64,000 nt of DNA from Gammaproteobacteria bacterium (GCA_903970465.1 CAJCIO010000055.1:34623-98622); one strand, 5' to 3'; positions 21,001 to 30,180 are shown, counted from the first letter of the stretch. The notes: generated by a model not told the origin, from the sequence alone. A program made the numbers and translations.

Positions 21001-23630
21001 TCGGCACCCTGGAGATGGGCACCGACGGCAAATACACCTATACCCTCGACCCGAGCTCGCCGGCCTATCAAGCGTTGGCCAGTGGTCAGACGGCCACTGA
21101 AACCTTCACCTACACCTTGACCGATGGCGACGGCGACTCGACCACCGCCAACCTGGTGATCGACGTGAAGTGCGACCCCGTGCCGGTCGCTGTGGCTCAG
21201 GAGGCGACCGTCACCTCCGGTGCCACTGGCGCCAACGTCCTACTGGTGATCGACGTTTCCAACAGCATGAACGATATCGTCAAAGGTACCGACTTGACCC
21301 GGCTGGATCTGGCCAAGCAGGCGGTCGACAAGATGCTTTTGCAATACGCCGATATCGGCGATGTGAAAGTGCAGGTCACTACCTTCAATAACCAGACCCA
21401 CCAGGTCAGTGGCAGTTGGGTCGATGTCGCCGAAGCCATCCGTCTGGTCAATGGCCTGACGGCGGGCGGCGGCACCAACTACGACTACGCGCTGGATGGC
21501 GCGAAGACGGCCTACGCGGCGGATGGCAAGCTGGTGGGGGCGGGCGTACAGACCGTCTCGTACTTCGTCTCCGACGGTAATCCGACGCTGTCCAGCGACA
21601 ACCCTAAAGTCACCAGCGAGCAGTCCGGCAATCAGACCAATCCCAATCTGGGCGACGGCATCGACAGCGATGAAGCGGCGGTGTGGACGGACTTCCTCAA
21701 GCTGCACGACATCAAGTCGGTTGCCATCGGCATCGGCAATAGCGTTCAAGCGGAGTATCTGAACCCTATCGCCTTCGATGGCACCACGGGCAAGGACATC
21801 GCGCCGCAACTGGTGCGCGATGTCACGCAGTTGCCCAACATTCTGGGTAGCACGGTGCAAGGCCAGCCGGTGGTGGGTTCGCTCACCGATGGCGGTGGTT
21901 TCGGTGCTGACGGCGGCTTCGTCCAATCGATCAGTGTCGATGGCGTGAAGTACAGCTTCGATGGCAGCAACACCGTGATCGCAGGTGCCGGCGCGGTGGC
22001 CGACAACTATCGGTATTTCGCCTCGTCCCACGAGCTGGCCGTCAGTACCCTGGATGGCGGTTTGCTGCAGGTCAATCTGCTGACCGGTGCCTATACCTAC
22101 ACACCACCCGTTGGCGCCACGCAAGCGTTCACCGAGACGGTGCTGTTCACCCTTGCCGACACTAATGGCGATGTGGCCAGCAACGCCCTGACTGTTCATG
22201 TGCTGGCGGAAACGTCGGTGATTGCGCCGACCGAAACCATCATCACCAACGTGCTCGATTCGAGCATTACGGTGCCAGCAGCGGCGTTGCTGGCCAACAC
22301 GGCGGCCGGCACGCAGCTGACCAGCTCGACGACCTTCGATACGGGCTGGGGTGCGGCTCGCGGAGCCGACTTCACCAGCACTTCGACGACCCCGCTGGCA
22401 TTCCGCGGCCCGACGTCCAATCGGCTGGATCTCGACCGTTCGGAGTTCACGGTCCGCAACGCGGCGCCGATGACCGCCGCCTTGATCGTGCTGGGCGAAT
22501 TGGGTGCCGTGGGTAGCGCATTCGCGTCGGACACGCTTACGGTCGAGCTGAAAAAGGGCGAGACCCTGCACCTCGACTCCAGCCTCAGCGGTAGCCATGC
22601 CAGCCTGGCTTGGGCAGCTGCGGACGGGACCTACACGGTGCTCGGCAAGGATGGCAACTTCACGGCCACCGAGGATGGCGTCTACAAGATTCACGTCACC
22701 AACCTGGCAGGCGCAGAAGGCACCCAGAGCGAGACCTACCAGCTCACCCTGACCGTCGACTACAGCCATGCCACGACGACTCCGGTGCACACCGACACCT
22801 ACAGCGTTGCCGACAACCATGGCGACTCGGCTACGGGGGCGTTGGCGATTCATTACCAGGCCGGTAATCATCTGGTGGGCACCGATGGCAATGATGTACT
22901 GATTGCCGGTGAGGGTCACAGTCTGCTCGAAGGCGGCAAGGGTGACGACGTACTGGTCGCTGGCAGCCAAGGCGACGACCTGTACGGCAACGATGGCAAC
23001 GACCTGCTGATCGGCGGCGCGGGCGACGACACCCTGGACGGCGGTGCCGGCAACAACACCGCGAGCTACGAGAAGGCCTCGGCTGGCGTGCATGTCGATC
23101 TGACCCAGGTGGGCGTCGCTCAGGATACGGTGGGGGCAGGGCAGGACACGCTGTCCAATATTCAGAACCTGATCGGTTCGGATCACAATGACTGGCTGGT
23201 CGGTGATCTTCACGACAATGTCATCACCGGCGGCAAGGGTGATGACCTGTTGACCGGCGGCGGTGGCAACGACACCTTCAAGTGGCAGGACGGCGACACC
23301 GGGCACGACACCATCACCGACTTCAAACTGGGCAGTGACACGCTGGACCTGTCGCAATTGCTGCACGGCGAAAACTCGGTGGCCAGTTCGCTGGAGAACT
23401 TCCTGCAGTTCAAGGTGAGCGGTACCGGTGATGGATTGGTGTCGACCATCGAGATCAGCAGCCTGGGCAACGACAAGACCACGCAGACCATTTCGCTCGA
23501 ACACGTCGATGTGGCGAGCAATTATGGCGTGCAGGTCGGAGCGGGTGGCATGGTCGCCAACGGGCATGACACGGCGACCATTATCAGTGGCATGTTGAAT
23601 GACCATTCGTTGAAGGCTGATACGGTTTAG
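18096..23630 (+). CDS. lapA: LapA-type giant adhesin (compact, 1844 aa)
   Basis: Type I-secreted biofilm adhesin held in the outer membrane by an N-terminal retention module. Order of parts: retention module (residues 1-110) with the dialanine LapG cleavage motif TAAG at 116-119; a threonine/proline linker with TPDTPPVVV repeats (about 195-222); three extender repeats of about 265 aa beginning near 225, 486 and 758, each ending in YTLTDGDGD; a von Willebrand A domain from about 1045 with the metal site DVSNS (D1053); RTX nonapeptides at about 1595-1740; and a C-terminal secretion signal. ATG 18096 lies 6 nt after GGAGG, so the ATG at 18090 is less likely. Known LapA proteins are several thousand residues, so this one is short. 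Confidence 0.9.
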   Translation: MAVLIGVVKGVIGQVFVVHSDGSRRAVADGERLFAGDTLDTGAAGAVAVHLTNGNDLTLGRGSSLQLSQQLLSDQPPNIVVHDPATAPDGSQLTEVQQIQQAIAAGADPTQVLEATAAGPTGAGVYTNTPAGDLGGGHSFVLLTETGGSVSPTVGFPTIGLGFELLNAQEPVGDLFQTADAGITTPVVVTPDTPPVVVTPDTPPVVVPPDTTPNSPPVTTPPDNGITFVDLYRDGGEQRVFEADLPNGTNTAQGKGGDLTRTDVFSVVAPDGLASLTIDGVQVVSNGVLVSNTGDGTVQIVGQLGNTLTITGYNASTGVFNYTYVLSVDQHNNQTTSNTELSEDFHLVASDTDGDAGDAWLNVRITDDSPIANNDVGSTVTQQSPEITGNVVTNDFVGADTNANPVSIDPTLNPGFVVSGQTIIGTYGTLTLGTDGAYTYVLNPESEAFQAYKDSGLAVKEIFTYTLTDGDGDKTTANLTVNIAANHEVIFNWLHASGGDLIFAEADLPNGTSVEPNKASYLTDHSSVYIDAKDGLANLSIEVYRDGQLQSTQVVSNGNLVSNSVQIVGESGNVLTITGYDKVTGILSYTYVLSEPGHNNPPAAGDLANLQLSDDFKLVGTDTDGDTGSAWINITIKDDAPIASNDVGASLVTDKAPELTGTVLANDQVGADTNANPVSIKASDNPDFSVNGQTVEGKYGTLTLHADGTYDYVLNSGSDAFKELKASGLTDKEVFKYTLTDGDGDATTANLTIDIGANHTVIFNWLGSTGGDLEFKEADLPAGTNTAPDKANFLTDHSSVYIDAKDGLANLSIDTLVNGQTVTTVVVANGVLVNSQGVVVPGESGNNLTITGYNASTGVLSYSYTLAEPGHNNAPGSADPLAETQLSDDFKLTATDTDGDTASAWINITIKDDSPVANNDQGDSTLSTKLLSITGDVLTNDHVGADTNAAPVTLTDASGKVVTSLEGQFGTLEMGTDGKYTYTLDPSSPAYQALASGQTATETFTYTLTDGDGDSTTANLVIDVKCDPVPVAVAQEATVTSGATGANVLLVIDVSNSMNDIVKGTDLTRLDLAKQAVDKMLLQYADIGDVKVQVTTFNNQTHQVSGSWVDVAEAIRLVNGLTAGGGTNYDYALDGAKTAYAADGKLVGAGVQTVSYFVSDGNPTLSSDNPKVTSEQSGNQTNPNLGDGIDSDEAAVWTDFLKLHDIKSVAIGIGNSVQAEYLNPIAFDGTTGKDIAPQLVRDVTQLPNILGSTVQGQPVVGSLTDGGGFGADGGFVQSISVDGVKYSFDGSNTVIAGAGAVADNYRYFASSHELAVSTLDGGLLQVNLLTGAYTYTPPVGATQAFTETVLFTLADTNGDVASNALTVHVLAETSVIAPTETIITNVLDSSITVPAAALLANTAAGTQLTSSTTFDTGWGAARGADFTSTSTTPLAFRGPTSNRLDLDRSEFTVRNAAPMTAALIVLGELGAVGSAFASDTLTVELKKGETLHLDSSLSGSHASLAWAAADGTYTVLGKDGNFTATEDGVYKIHVTNLAGAEGTQSETYQLTLTVDYSHATTTPVHTDTYSVADNHGDSATGALAIHYQAGNHLVGTDGNDVLIAGEGHSLLEGGKGDDVLVAGSQGDDLYGNDGNDLLIGGAGDDTLDGGAGNNTASYEKASAGVHVDLTQVGVAQDTVGAGQDTLSNIQNLIGSDHNDWLVGDLHDNVITGGKGDDLLTGGGGNDTFKWQDGDTGHDTITDFKLGSDTLDLSQLLHGENSVASSLENFLQFKVSGTGDGLVSTIEISSLGNDKTTQTISLEHVDVASNYGVQVGAGGMVANGHDTATIISGMLNDHSLKADTV
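18441..18452 (+). other. predicted LapG cleavage site (TAAG) in LapA
   Basis: Codons acc gct gcc ggc encode T116-A117-A118-G119. In P. fluorescens LapG cuts LapA between the two alanines of the same motif, after an alpha-helical segment; here that helix is represented by the QQAIAAGADPTQVLEA segment just before. Confidence 0.8.
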
Positions 23631-23640
23631 GGGCAGCCTT

Positions 23641-23713
23641 GAGCTGCAAGCTGCAAGCTGCAAGCTACAAGCTACAAGCTAAGGCTTCACGCTTGCGGCT
23701 TGCGGCTTGCAGC
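23641..23713. repeat. heptad tandem repeat at lapA/lapD junction
   Basis: About five 7-bp units (agctgca then agctaca) are followed by inverted units (gcttgcg, gcttgca), giving a large imperfect hairpin between the convergent lapA and lapD stops. It probably acts as a bidirectional end for both transcripts. A related array lies at 60411-60485. Confidence 0.75.
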
Positions 23714-23714
23714 T

Positions 23715-25658
23715 TCAAAGCTCCTCAGGTATCCCGATCCAGCGGCCCATGGCGCCGTATACGCCTAATTCCTGCAATACCTCGAATTCCTGTGCACTCT
23801 CCACCATCTCGGCAATCAACGGCAAATCGATGCTGCGCGTCGTGCGCAGTACCGCGTCGATGAACAGGCGCTTGTCCGGATGGGCATCGATGGCGTGGAT
23901 ATAACTGCCGTCCAGCTTGAGGTAGGCCAATCCCAGATGGCTGAGATTGCCGATCTGGCTGAACAATCCGCCAAAGTGCTGCAGGCCGAAGGCATAGCCG
24001 CTGCCGATGATGCCTCGGGCCAGAAACTGCAACGTGGCGGCGATGGGCAGGTTGCGTTCGTCGGCTTCCAGCGTCAGCCAGCGCGCCTGGGCCGGATGGG
24101 CGTTGAGGGTCTCGATGATGGCGGCCATCGCCAGCGGGTCGTTGAGGGTGCTGCTGGACAGGCTCAGTGCCAGGGGTTGGGGCCGCTGCTGCAAGGCGGC
24201 CAAGGTGTGTTCGAGCATCAGGCGATCCAGCCGTGTCGACCATCCCAGGCGTTGAATCCAGGGCAGAAAGCGCCCGGCAGCAATGGCTTCGCCGGTGTGG
24301 TCCAGCAACCGCGCGAGCACCTTGCGATGCAACACTGTGCCCGGGTCGGTGCACGCCACCACCGGTTGGCAATACAGCAGCAACCTGCCTTCGGTGAGTG
24401 CCGCGTCTATCCAGTCGCGCCAATCGTGGGGGCTGTAGGCTGGCGGATCGGGGTAATCGCTGGATACCGCCCAGGGCTGGTGCGGCTGGGCTTGTGCCAT
24501 CACCAGTGCCTGATCGAGCGCGTGCATGATCTGCTCCAGCGTCTGCCCCGGCTGATAGTCGGTGATCCCTATGAGCGCCACGGGTTGGCGATCGCTGGCA
24601 CCTGTCGAGAATAAAGTGGACACCCGTTCGCTTAGGTCCGCAGCTAACTGCTCGGCGTCCTGAGCGGTGGTGCCCGGCATGAGCAGGCTGAATTCGCCGC
24701 CGCGGTTGCGCGCCGGCAGCCATTGCTGGCGATGTGGCGTGGCCATCAGCTCGCGCAGCAACTCACCTACCGCACGAATCAGCCCATCGGTGTGCTGGCC
24801 GCCGAGGCGCTGGTTAATGCCGGCCAGATCGTCCAGGCGCAGGGTCAGCACGTAGCCCGGGCCGTTGTGCTCGGTGGCCAGCAGGGCCTGGGTCAGGCGT
24901 GCGTCGAGCAGGCGCCGATTGGCCAGCCCGGTGAGGCTGTCCTGGAAGGCTTCTTCCTGCAGGCGATCGCTGCGCGCGGCCTGTTCGGCGAACTGCTGCT
25001 TGAGTTTGCCGACCATCTGGTTCATCGCCAGCACGACTCGGCGCAGTTCCGGGGTGTGGGGGATGTTGTCGAGCAGGCGAAACTCGCGCTGCGCAATGGC
25101 GTCGGCCTGGCGCGTCATGTCATCCAGTGGGCGCAACTGGCGGCGCAACAGCCAGCCACCGAAAATCGCACTCAGCAAAGCACAGCCGCTGAGCCACGCG
25201 AGGCTGCCCAGTGCCATGTCCCATAACCGCCCCAAGGCGAATCGGGGATGGCTGACCACTTGCACCTGGGCCGCCTGTTCCCAGCCCCGCATGATCAGCG
25301 CCGCGCCTTGCTCGGGACGCAGGTCCACCAGGCGCGCGAACCAGGCGGGCGCGCCGGCATCTTCGTCGGGGTCGCTGGTGCGTTCGACCAGGACCTTGTG
25401 ATCCTTGATATTCACCACCCGGATGCTGGCGTAATAGCCGCTGTCGAAGATCGACGTGACCATCAGTTCGACCATCGCCGGGTCGTCGATATTGGCAGTG
25501 AGGGTCAATCCCAGCGCCGTAGCGGCATCCTGGGCATGGGCGCGTAACTGGTCGGTCAGTTGGGAGCGCGAGGTCTCCAGGCTGACGATGAAACTGCCAC
25601 TGAACGCCACCACCAGAAACACGCAGATGGCCAGGAACAGTTGTTTGAGCAAAGACAT
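23715..25658 (-). CDS. lapD: c-di-GMP receptor LapD (inactive GGDEF-EAL)
   Basis: Inner-membrane switch of the Lap system: c-di-GMP bound in the cytoplasm lets the periplasmic domain capture LapG and so protects LapA from cleavage. The 647-aa protein has helix 1 (about 5-25), a LapD_MoxY_N periplasmic domain with Trp126 in RGWEQAA, matching the LapG-contacting tryptophan of P. fluorescens, then helix 2 (about 150-172), HAMP, and degenerate catalytic domains. GGDEF reads RGGEF and EAL reads KVLARL, the same substitutions as authentic LapD, so it binds but should not make or cut the nucleotide. AGGAGG precedes the ATG. It follows lapG by 89 bp. Confidence 0.95.
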   Translation of the reverse strand: MSLLKQLFLAICVFLVVAFSGSFIVSLETSRSQLTDQLRAHAQDAATALGLTLTANIDDPAMVELMVTSIFDSGYYASIRVVNIKDHKVLVERTSDPDEDAGAPAWFARLVDLRPEQGAALIMRGWEQAAQVQVVSHPRFALGRLWDMALGSLAWLSGCALLSAIFGGWLLRRQLRPLDDMTRQADAIAQREFRLLDNIPHTPELRRVVLAMNQMVGKLKQQFAEQAARSDRLQEEAFQDSLTGLANRRLLDARLTQALLATEHNGPGYVLTLRLDDLAGINQRLGGQHTDGLIRAVGELLRELMATPHRQQWLPARNRGGEFSLLMPGTTAQDAEQLAADLSERVSTLFSTGASDRQPVALIGITDYQPGQTLEQIMHALDQALVMAQAQPHQPWAVSSDYPDPPAYSPHDWRDWIDAALTEGRLLLYCQPVVACTDPGTVLHRKVLARLLDHTGEAIAAGRFLPWIQRLGWSTRLDRLMLEHTLAALQQRPQPLALSLSSSTLNDPLAMAAIIETLNAHPAQARWLTLEADERNLPIAATLQFLARGIIGSGYAFGLQHFGGLFSQIGNLSHLGLAYLKLDGSYIHAIDAHPDKRLFIDAVLRTTRSIDLPLIAEMVESAQEFEVLQELGVYGAMGRWIGIPEEL

Positions 25659-25747
25659 TCATACCTCCTTGGGGCAAGGTGTGTCTGGCACTGACTGCAT
25701 TCGGCCATCGACGGGGAACAACCTGTTGCGGTACTGCCGGTGCGGGG

Positions 25748-26458
25748 TCAACCCTCACCGATGTTGAAACCTTCGCTGCGCATTTTTTTCAGCACGCCCT
25801 GCCAGCGCGACAACTGTTTAGGGTCGCCGCGGGTGATGGCGCTCGTGAACGGATCGATCAGGAACAGCCCCTCGGCATTGAAGGCGTACACCGGCAGCAG
25901 GTCGTGGCGCTGAGAGGCCGGGAGGATCTGGCCGATGAGGTTGTCGAGTATCAGTGGATCGCTGCTGTCGCTGATGTAGTAGCTGAGCACCATGTGCGCC
26001 TGATTGAGCTTGAGCGACTTGACGTAAGTGATGCGCAGGCGTTCGGCTGGCACCCCCATTTGGCGCAGGCTGAAATATTTGGCCAGGGCGAAATCCTCGC
26101 AATCACCGGCGCCCTTGGTCAGCGCTTCCACGGGTGTCGCCCAGTAGTCGACGACGCCCCAGACGCTGAGATCATCTCGAAATTCAAGCTGTTGGTTGAA
26201 GAAGCGATTGACCGTTTCCAGTTGCTGCTGCTCCGGCTGGCGGCTGCTGTTTTGCAGTAGCTGCGCCCAGGCTTGCAGGCGCTCCTGTGCGCTGCCGAGG
26301 GCACCGTGTGATTCGGCGATGGCGAGTATGCGGCCCATGTCCCAGTTGGCCGCCAGATGGCCGAAGAGGGCGAGTCCCAGGCACAAGACAATGATCCGAA
26401 CGATGGGACGGCTCGGCAGCCTTGTTCCTGAAAAAACACGTCGCGGGTGAAGAGGCAT
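25748..26458 (-). CDS. lapG: periplasmic cysteine protease LapG
   Basis: Calcium-dependent transglutaminase-like protease that cleaves LapA near its N-terminus and releases biofilm cells when c-di-GMP falls. The 236-aa precursor has an N-terminal signal or anchor helix (about 20-36). The catalytic triad is visible as C120 in GAGDCEDF, H155 in NQAHMVL and D172 in LILDNL. The acidic residues flanking the cysteine (D119, E121) match the calcium ligands known from LapG. Length is close to the P. fluorescens protein (about 250 aa). It is first in the lapG-lapD operon. The ribosome site at the ATG is weak. Confidence 0.94.
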   Translation of the reverse strand: MPLHPRRVFSGTRLPSRPIVRIIVLCLGLALFGHLAANWDMGRILAIAESHGALGSAQERLQAWAQLLQNSSRQPEQQQLETVNRFFNQQLEFRDDLSVWGVVDYWATPVEALTKGAGDCEDFALAKYFSLRQMGVPAERLRITYVKSLKLNQAHMVLSYYISDSSDPLILDNLIGQILPASQRHDLLPVYAFNAEGLFLIDPFTSAITRGDPKQLSRWQGVLKKMRSEGFNIGEG

Positions 26459-26539
26459 GGTGAATGCGCTCTTTGGTCGAGATCAGGGGAGTCTAGGTCA
26501 GGCGGGGGAGGGCGGCGTGTATTTCAGGACGGGAATCTT

Positions 26540-26601
26540 TGTGGGAGTGGGCTCTGCCCGCGAAGCCTTTGAAAGCTTCGCGGGCAGAACCCGCTGCCAC
26601 G
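26540..26601. repeat. REP doublet
   Basis: Inverted REP pair, gtgggagtgggctctgcccg and cgggcagaacccgctgcca, separated by only about 14 bp with a ttgaaagcttcg core. It lies in the 162-bp gap between the UPF0149 gene and lapG, both on the minus strand. Confidence 0.85.
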
Positions 26602-26620
26602 GGGGATTTGGGGAGCTGTA

Positions 26621-27208
26621 TCAGTGATGACGTGGCTTGAGGATCGCCGGTTTTTCGTCCGGTGCGTTGCACAGCAGGTACAGCGCGGTCAACGCCTCCG
26701 GAATCTGCACGATCATGTCGTCCATCAGATTCGCATCGGCGGCGATATCGGCAAACTCGGGTTGCTCGTCGAAGAGGCCTGAACCGACCATGATCGGCAG
26801 CAGCATTTCGCTGACTTCGTCTTCTGCCGTCTCGAACCAGGCCGCTTCGCGCAAAAACACGCCTTCCATGAAGCCAATGCACCAGCCGCGCAGATCGGAG
26901 TCGTCCGGATCGTCGCCCAGGTCCAGATCACAAGGCAGCTCGAATTCCTCGTCGCTGGCCAGTTGGCGGGCAATATGGGCCTTGAGGGCCAGCAGCGTCG
27001 ACTCGATGGCTTCACGCTCGGTGTTGTCGGCGTAGTGGGGCTCTTCGGCGAACAAGGCGTCGATCCACTCGCGATCGGGCACTACGTCGGCGCAGATCGA
27101 CAGAGCAGTCAGATAGCCGTGCGCAGCTACATAATCCAGCGCTTCTTCGTGCAGCTCGTCGGCGTCGAGGAAGACTTGCAGGCGGGTGAGTTGCTCAGCG
27201 AAGGACAT
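26621..27208 (-). CDS. UPF0149 (YecA/YgfB-like) family protein
   Basis: A 195-aa acidic protein of the UPF0149/YecA family. The region DDPDDSDLRGWCIGFMEGVF is the family hallmark, with all-helical surroundings. No C-terminal SEC-C zinc motif is present, so it resembles the shorter group of these proteins. The ATG at 27208 (MSFAEQLTRL) has AAGG ahead; the long open frame that continues upstream is antisense to recQ and not credible. It is divergent from recQ. Molecular function is not established. Confidence 0.85.
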   Translation of the reverse strand: MSFAEQLTRLQVFLDADELHEEALDYVAAHGYLTALSICADVVPDREWIDALFAEEPHYADNTEREAIESTLLALKAHIARQLASDEEFELPCDLDLGDDPDDSDLRGWCIGFMEGVFLREAAWFETAEDEVSEMLLPIMVGSGLFDEQPEFADIAADANLMDDMIVQIPEALTALYLLCNAPDEKPAILKPRHH

Positions 27209-27463
27209 TGGATGACTACCTTGGGAATATACGATGGTGAATTCTAGGCTTTGTAGGGCCTGTGCGCTACCCGCGCGGCCAACTATGGGCTTACCAGCGG
27301 TCACACGGGCGGTGCCCTGCGCTGCGGACGGGTCGGGTATACTGCTGCGGTTTGTGACCGTAGCGGTGTTCCTGTAATGCTCGCTTACGTGTTTTTTAGT
27401 GTAGCGCGATGATTTTTCATTCAGCCTGACGGCCGGATGGTTCTGCGATTTCTGGAGTTTTTC

Positions 27464-29593
27464 ATGCTCGAACAGGCTCAACGGGTTCTTAAGGACATCT
27501 TCGGCTACGACAGCTTCCGCGGTCGCCAGGGTGCCATTATCGAACGCGTGGCCAACGGTGGCGACGCCCTGGTGCTGATGCCTACCGGTGGCGGCAAGTC
27601 CTTGTGCTTCCAGGTCCCCGGGCTGTTGCGCGACGGGTTGGCAGTGGTGGTTTCGCCGCTGATCGCGTTGATGGACGACCAGGTCGCCACCCTTGAAGAA
27701 CTCGGGGTATCGGCTGCCGCGCTCAACTCCACTCTGAGCGCAGAGCAGCAACGCGAGCTGGCCGCGCGTATTCGCCGGGGTGAAGTGAAAATGCTTTACC
27801 TCGCGCCCGAGCGTCTGGTGCAGCCGCGCATGCTGGAGTTCCTCGGCCAGTTGCAGATCGCCTTGTTCGCTATCGACGAGGCGCACTGTGTGTCCCAGTG
27901 GGGCCATGACTTCCGCCCCGAATACCTGCAACTGGGCCAGTTGGCCGAGCAGTTTCCCGATGTCCCGCGCATCGCCCTGACCGCCACCGCCGACAAACGC
28001 ACCCGCGAAGAAATCGTCACGCGCCTGCACCTGCAGGACGCCGAGCGGTTCCTGTCGAGTTTCGACCGGCCGAACATTTTCTATCGCATCGTCCCCAAGG
28101 AGCAGCCGCGCAAGCAATTGCTGGCGTTCCTCAGTGAGCGACGTAGCGATGCCGGTATCGTCTATTGCCTGTCGCGCAAGAAGGTCGACGAAGTGGCGGC
28201 GTTTCTCTGCGAGCAAGGCTTCCCGGCGCTGCCCTATCACGCGGGGCTGCCGTCGGATGTGCGGGCGGCCAACCAGAAGCGCTTTCTCAACGAAGAAGGC
28301 TTGATCATGGTTGCCACCATCGCTTTCGGCATGGGCATCGACAAGCCAAACGTGCGCTTCGTCGCCCACATGGATCTGCCCAAGTCGCTCGAGGCGTATT
28401 ACCAGGAAACCGGCCGTGCCGGCCGTGATGGCTTGCCTGCCGACGCCTGGATGGCCTACGGCCTGCAAGACGTGGTGATGCTCAAGCAGATGTTGCAGAA
28501 CTCCGAAGGTGACGAGCGCCACAAGCGCGTCGAGCATCACAAGCTCGACGCCATGCTCGCGCTGTGTGAAGAGACCCGTTGCCGGCGCCAGGCGCTGCTC
28601 AAATATTTTGACGAAGACATGCCCAACCCTTGCGGACACTGCGACAACTGCGTCGACGGTGTGCAGACCTGGGATGCCACCGAACCCGCGCGTCAGGCGC
28701 TGTCGGCGGTATTCCGCACCGGCCAGCGCTACGGCGTCGGCCATCTGGTGGATGTGCTGCTGGGCAAGGACAACGAAAAGATTCGCAGCTTCGGCCATCA
28801 GCAGTTGGCGGTCTGGGGGGTGGGCAAGGACCGCTCCGAGCACGATTGGCGGACGTTGTTCCGCCAGTTGGTCGCCCGTGGCCTGGCCGACATCGACCTG
28901 GAAGGCTACGGCGGCCTGCGCCTGAGTGAAACCTGTCGGCCGTTGCTGCGTGGCGAGGTGACTCTGGAACTGCGTCGCGAGCTCAAGCCGCAGACCGTTG
29001 CCCGCAGTGGCGGTGGCAGCCCGGCCAGCCAGCTGGTACGTGCCGACGAGCGCGAGCAGTGGGAAGCCCTGCGCGCGTTGCGGCGCAAACTGGCTGAAGA
29101 GCATGGGGTACCGCCGTACGTCATCTTCCCCGACTCTACCTTGCTGGAAATGCTGCGCAGCCAACCCCAGAGCATGTCCGATATGGCCCGCGTCAGCGGT
29201 GTCGGCGCGCGCAAGCTGGAGCGGTATGGCGAGGCGTTCCTCGAAGTGCTCGGCGGTACTGCCGAAGCGGCGCCTGTAGTCGCCGACATTCGCCATGAAC
29301 TCATCAGCCTCGCCCGTGCGGGCATGACGCCGTCGCAGATTGCCGGGCAGCTCAAATGCACCGAAAAGAACGTCTACAGCCTGCTGGCCGAGGCCATTGC
29401 CGCCCAGCAGTTGTCGCTGGAGCAGGCGCTGGACTTGCCTGAAGACCTGATGGCAGAAGTGCAGGATGCGTTTCTCGACGGTGAAGGCGAGTTGCCGCCA
29501 GTGGCAGCAGTTGCCGAACTCTTCGCCGGACGCGTGCCGGAAGGGGTCTTGTACTGTGTTCGCGCCGCCCTGCAATCGGAATTCGAAGTCTGA
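27464..29593 (+). CDS. recQ: ATP-dependent DNA helicase RecQ
   Basis: 3'-5' helicase of the RecF recombination pathway. The 709-aa protein shows Walker A MPTGGGKS (about residue 45), the DEAH-type box IDEAHC, motif VI in [11 protein letters not shown], the RecQ zinc-binding cysteines ([10 protein letters not shown] followed by CGHCDNC, near 365-395), a winged-helix RQC domain, and a C-terminal HRDC region (about 520-600). A further C-terminal extension of roughly 100 residues makes it longer than the 609-aa E. coli enzyme. The ATG at 27464 has GGAG 6 nt ahead; an in-frame ATG 27 bp upstream is less likely. Confidence 0.96.
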   Translation: MLEQAQRVLKDIFGYDSFRGRQGAIIERVANGGDALVLMPTGGGKSLCFQVPGLLRDGLAVVVSPLIALMDDQVATLEELGVSAAALNSTLSAEQQRELAARIRRGEVKMLYLAPERLVQPRMLEFLGQLQIALFAIDEAHCVSQWGHDFRPEYLQLGQLAEQFPDVPRIALTATADKRTREEIVTRLHLQDAERFLSSFDRPNIFYRIVPKEQPRKQLLAFLSERRSDAGIVYCLSRKKVDEVAAFLCEQGFPALPYHAGLPSDVRAANQKRFLNEEGLIMVATIAFGMGIDKPNVRFVAHMDLPKSLEAYYQETGRAGRDGLPADAWMAYGLQDVVMLKQMLQNSEGDERHKRVEHHKLDAMLALCEETRCRRQALLKYFDEDMPNPCGHCDNCVDGVQTWDATEPARQALSAVFRTGQRYGVGHLVDVLLGKDNEKIRSFGHQQLAVWGVGKDRSEHDWRTLFRQLVARGLADIDLEGYGGLRLSETCRPLLRGEVTLELRRELKPQTVARSGGGSPASQLVRADEREQWEALRALRRKLAEEHGVPPYVIFPDSTLLEMLRSQPQSMSDMARVSGVGARKLERYGEAFLEVLGGTAEAAPVVADIRHELISLARAGMTPSQIAGQLKCTEKNVYSLLAEAIAAQQLSLEQALDLPEDLMAEVQDAFLDGEGELPPVAAVAELFAGRVPEGVLYCVRAALQSEFEV

Positions 29594-29659
29594 TGGCGCC
29601 CGCTTGCCGTACGGATGTCGGTATGACTATTGCGCCGTGCCTGCGGACATGCTTAGCTC

Positions 29660-29672
29660 ACTAATTATTAGT
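29660..29672. promoter_or_regulatory. palindrome upstream of marR gene, candidate autoregulatory operator
   Basis: ACTAAT-T-ATTAGT is a perfect 6+1+6 inverted repeat 22 bp before the ATG of the MarR gene, in an A+T-rich patch. MarR-family proteins commonly repress their own promoter through such sites. Confidence 0.5.
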
Positions 29673-29694
29673 AATGTTACTCCGTGAGTCGAAT

Positions 29695-30126
29695 ATGCCG
29701 TTGACTGATCAACATCGTTTTGGAATGCAATTGGCGCAGCTGTCACGTGGCTGGCGCGCGGAGCTCGACCGGCGTTTGGTAGGTATGGGTCTGTCCCAGG
29801 CGCGCTGGTTGGTGCTGCTGCACCTGGCGCGCTTCACTGAAGCGCCGACCCAGCGTGAACTGGCCCAGAGCGTCGGCGTCGAAGGGCCCACCCTGGCCCG
29901 GCTGCTGGACAGCCTGGAAGGTCAGGGGCTGGTCAGCCGTCAGGCGGTGCTCGAGGACCGTCGGGCGAAAAAGATCGCCCTGAGCCCACCGGCCTTGCCG
30001 ATCATCGAGCAGATCGAAGCCATTGCCAACGACCTGCGAATTGAACTGTTTCAGGGCGTGGATGAAGATGAGCTGCGTATCGCCATGCGTGTGCATTCGC
30101 GTATTCTCGCTAATCTGGAAAAATAA
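29695..30126 (+). CDS. MarR family transcriptional regulator
   Basis: A 143-aa winged-helix regulator. The DNA-binding part runs from QRELAQSVGVEGPTLARLLD (about 54-73) through the wing with the DRRAKK motif (about 86-91), the MarR signature. The ATG at 29695 (MPLTDQHRFG) is favoured over an in-frame ATG 21 bp upstream because that codon sits next to the palindromic site. It lies between recQ and the fimV-like gene, an arrangement I recall from P. aeruginosa. Ligand and targets are unknown. Confidence 0.88.
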   Translation: MPLTDQHRFGMQLAQLSRGWRAELDRRLVGMGLSQARWLVLLHLARFTEAPTQRELAQSVGVEGPTLARLLDSLEGQGLVSRQAVLEDRRAKKIALSPPALPIIEQIEAIANDLRIELFQGVDEDELRIAMRVHSRILANLEK

Positions 30127-30180
30127 CCCCTGAGTAACGCTCAGGGTCGTGTCGGCCCCGGGCAGCCTCCCGCGCTCTGA

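Noticed and set aside
17964..23663. Minus-strand frames of 879 and 807 codons opposite lapA
   Set aside because: Repetitive shadows of the lapA extender and RTX repeats with no domain of their own.
23641..23713. Heptad array as a CRISPR
   Set aside because: Seven-base units without spacers and no cas genes nearby.
26621..29575. A 984-codon open frame on the minus strand opposite recQ
   Set aside because: It is the UPF0149 frame extended back through recQ. Its codon pattern is antisense to a clear RecQ protein, and a proper start and ribosome site for UPF0149 lie at 27208. Long antisense frames are common at this G+C content.
30127..30147. CCCTGAG/CTCAGGG hairpin after the marR stop as a terminator
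   Set aside because: Short stem and no T-run; too weak to call.
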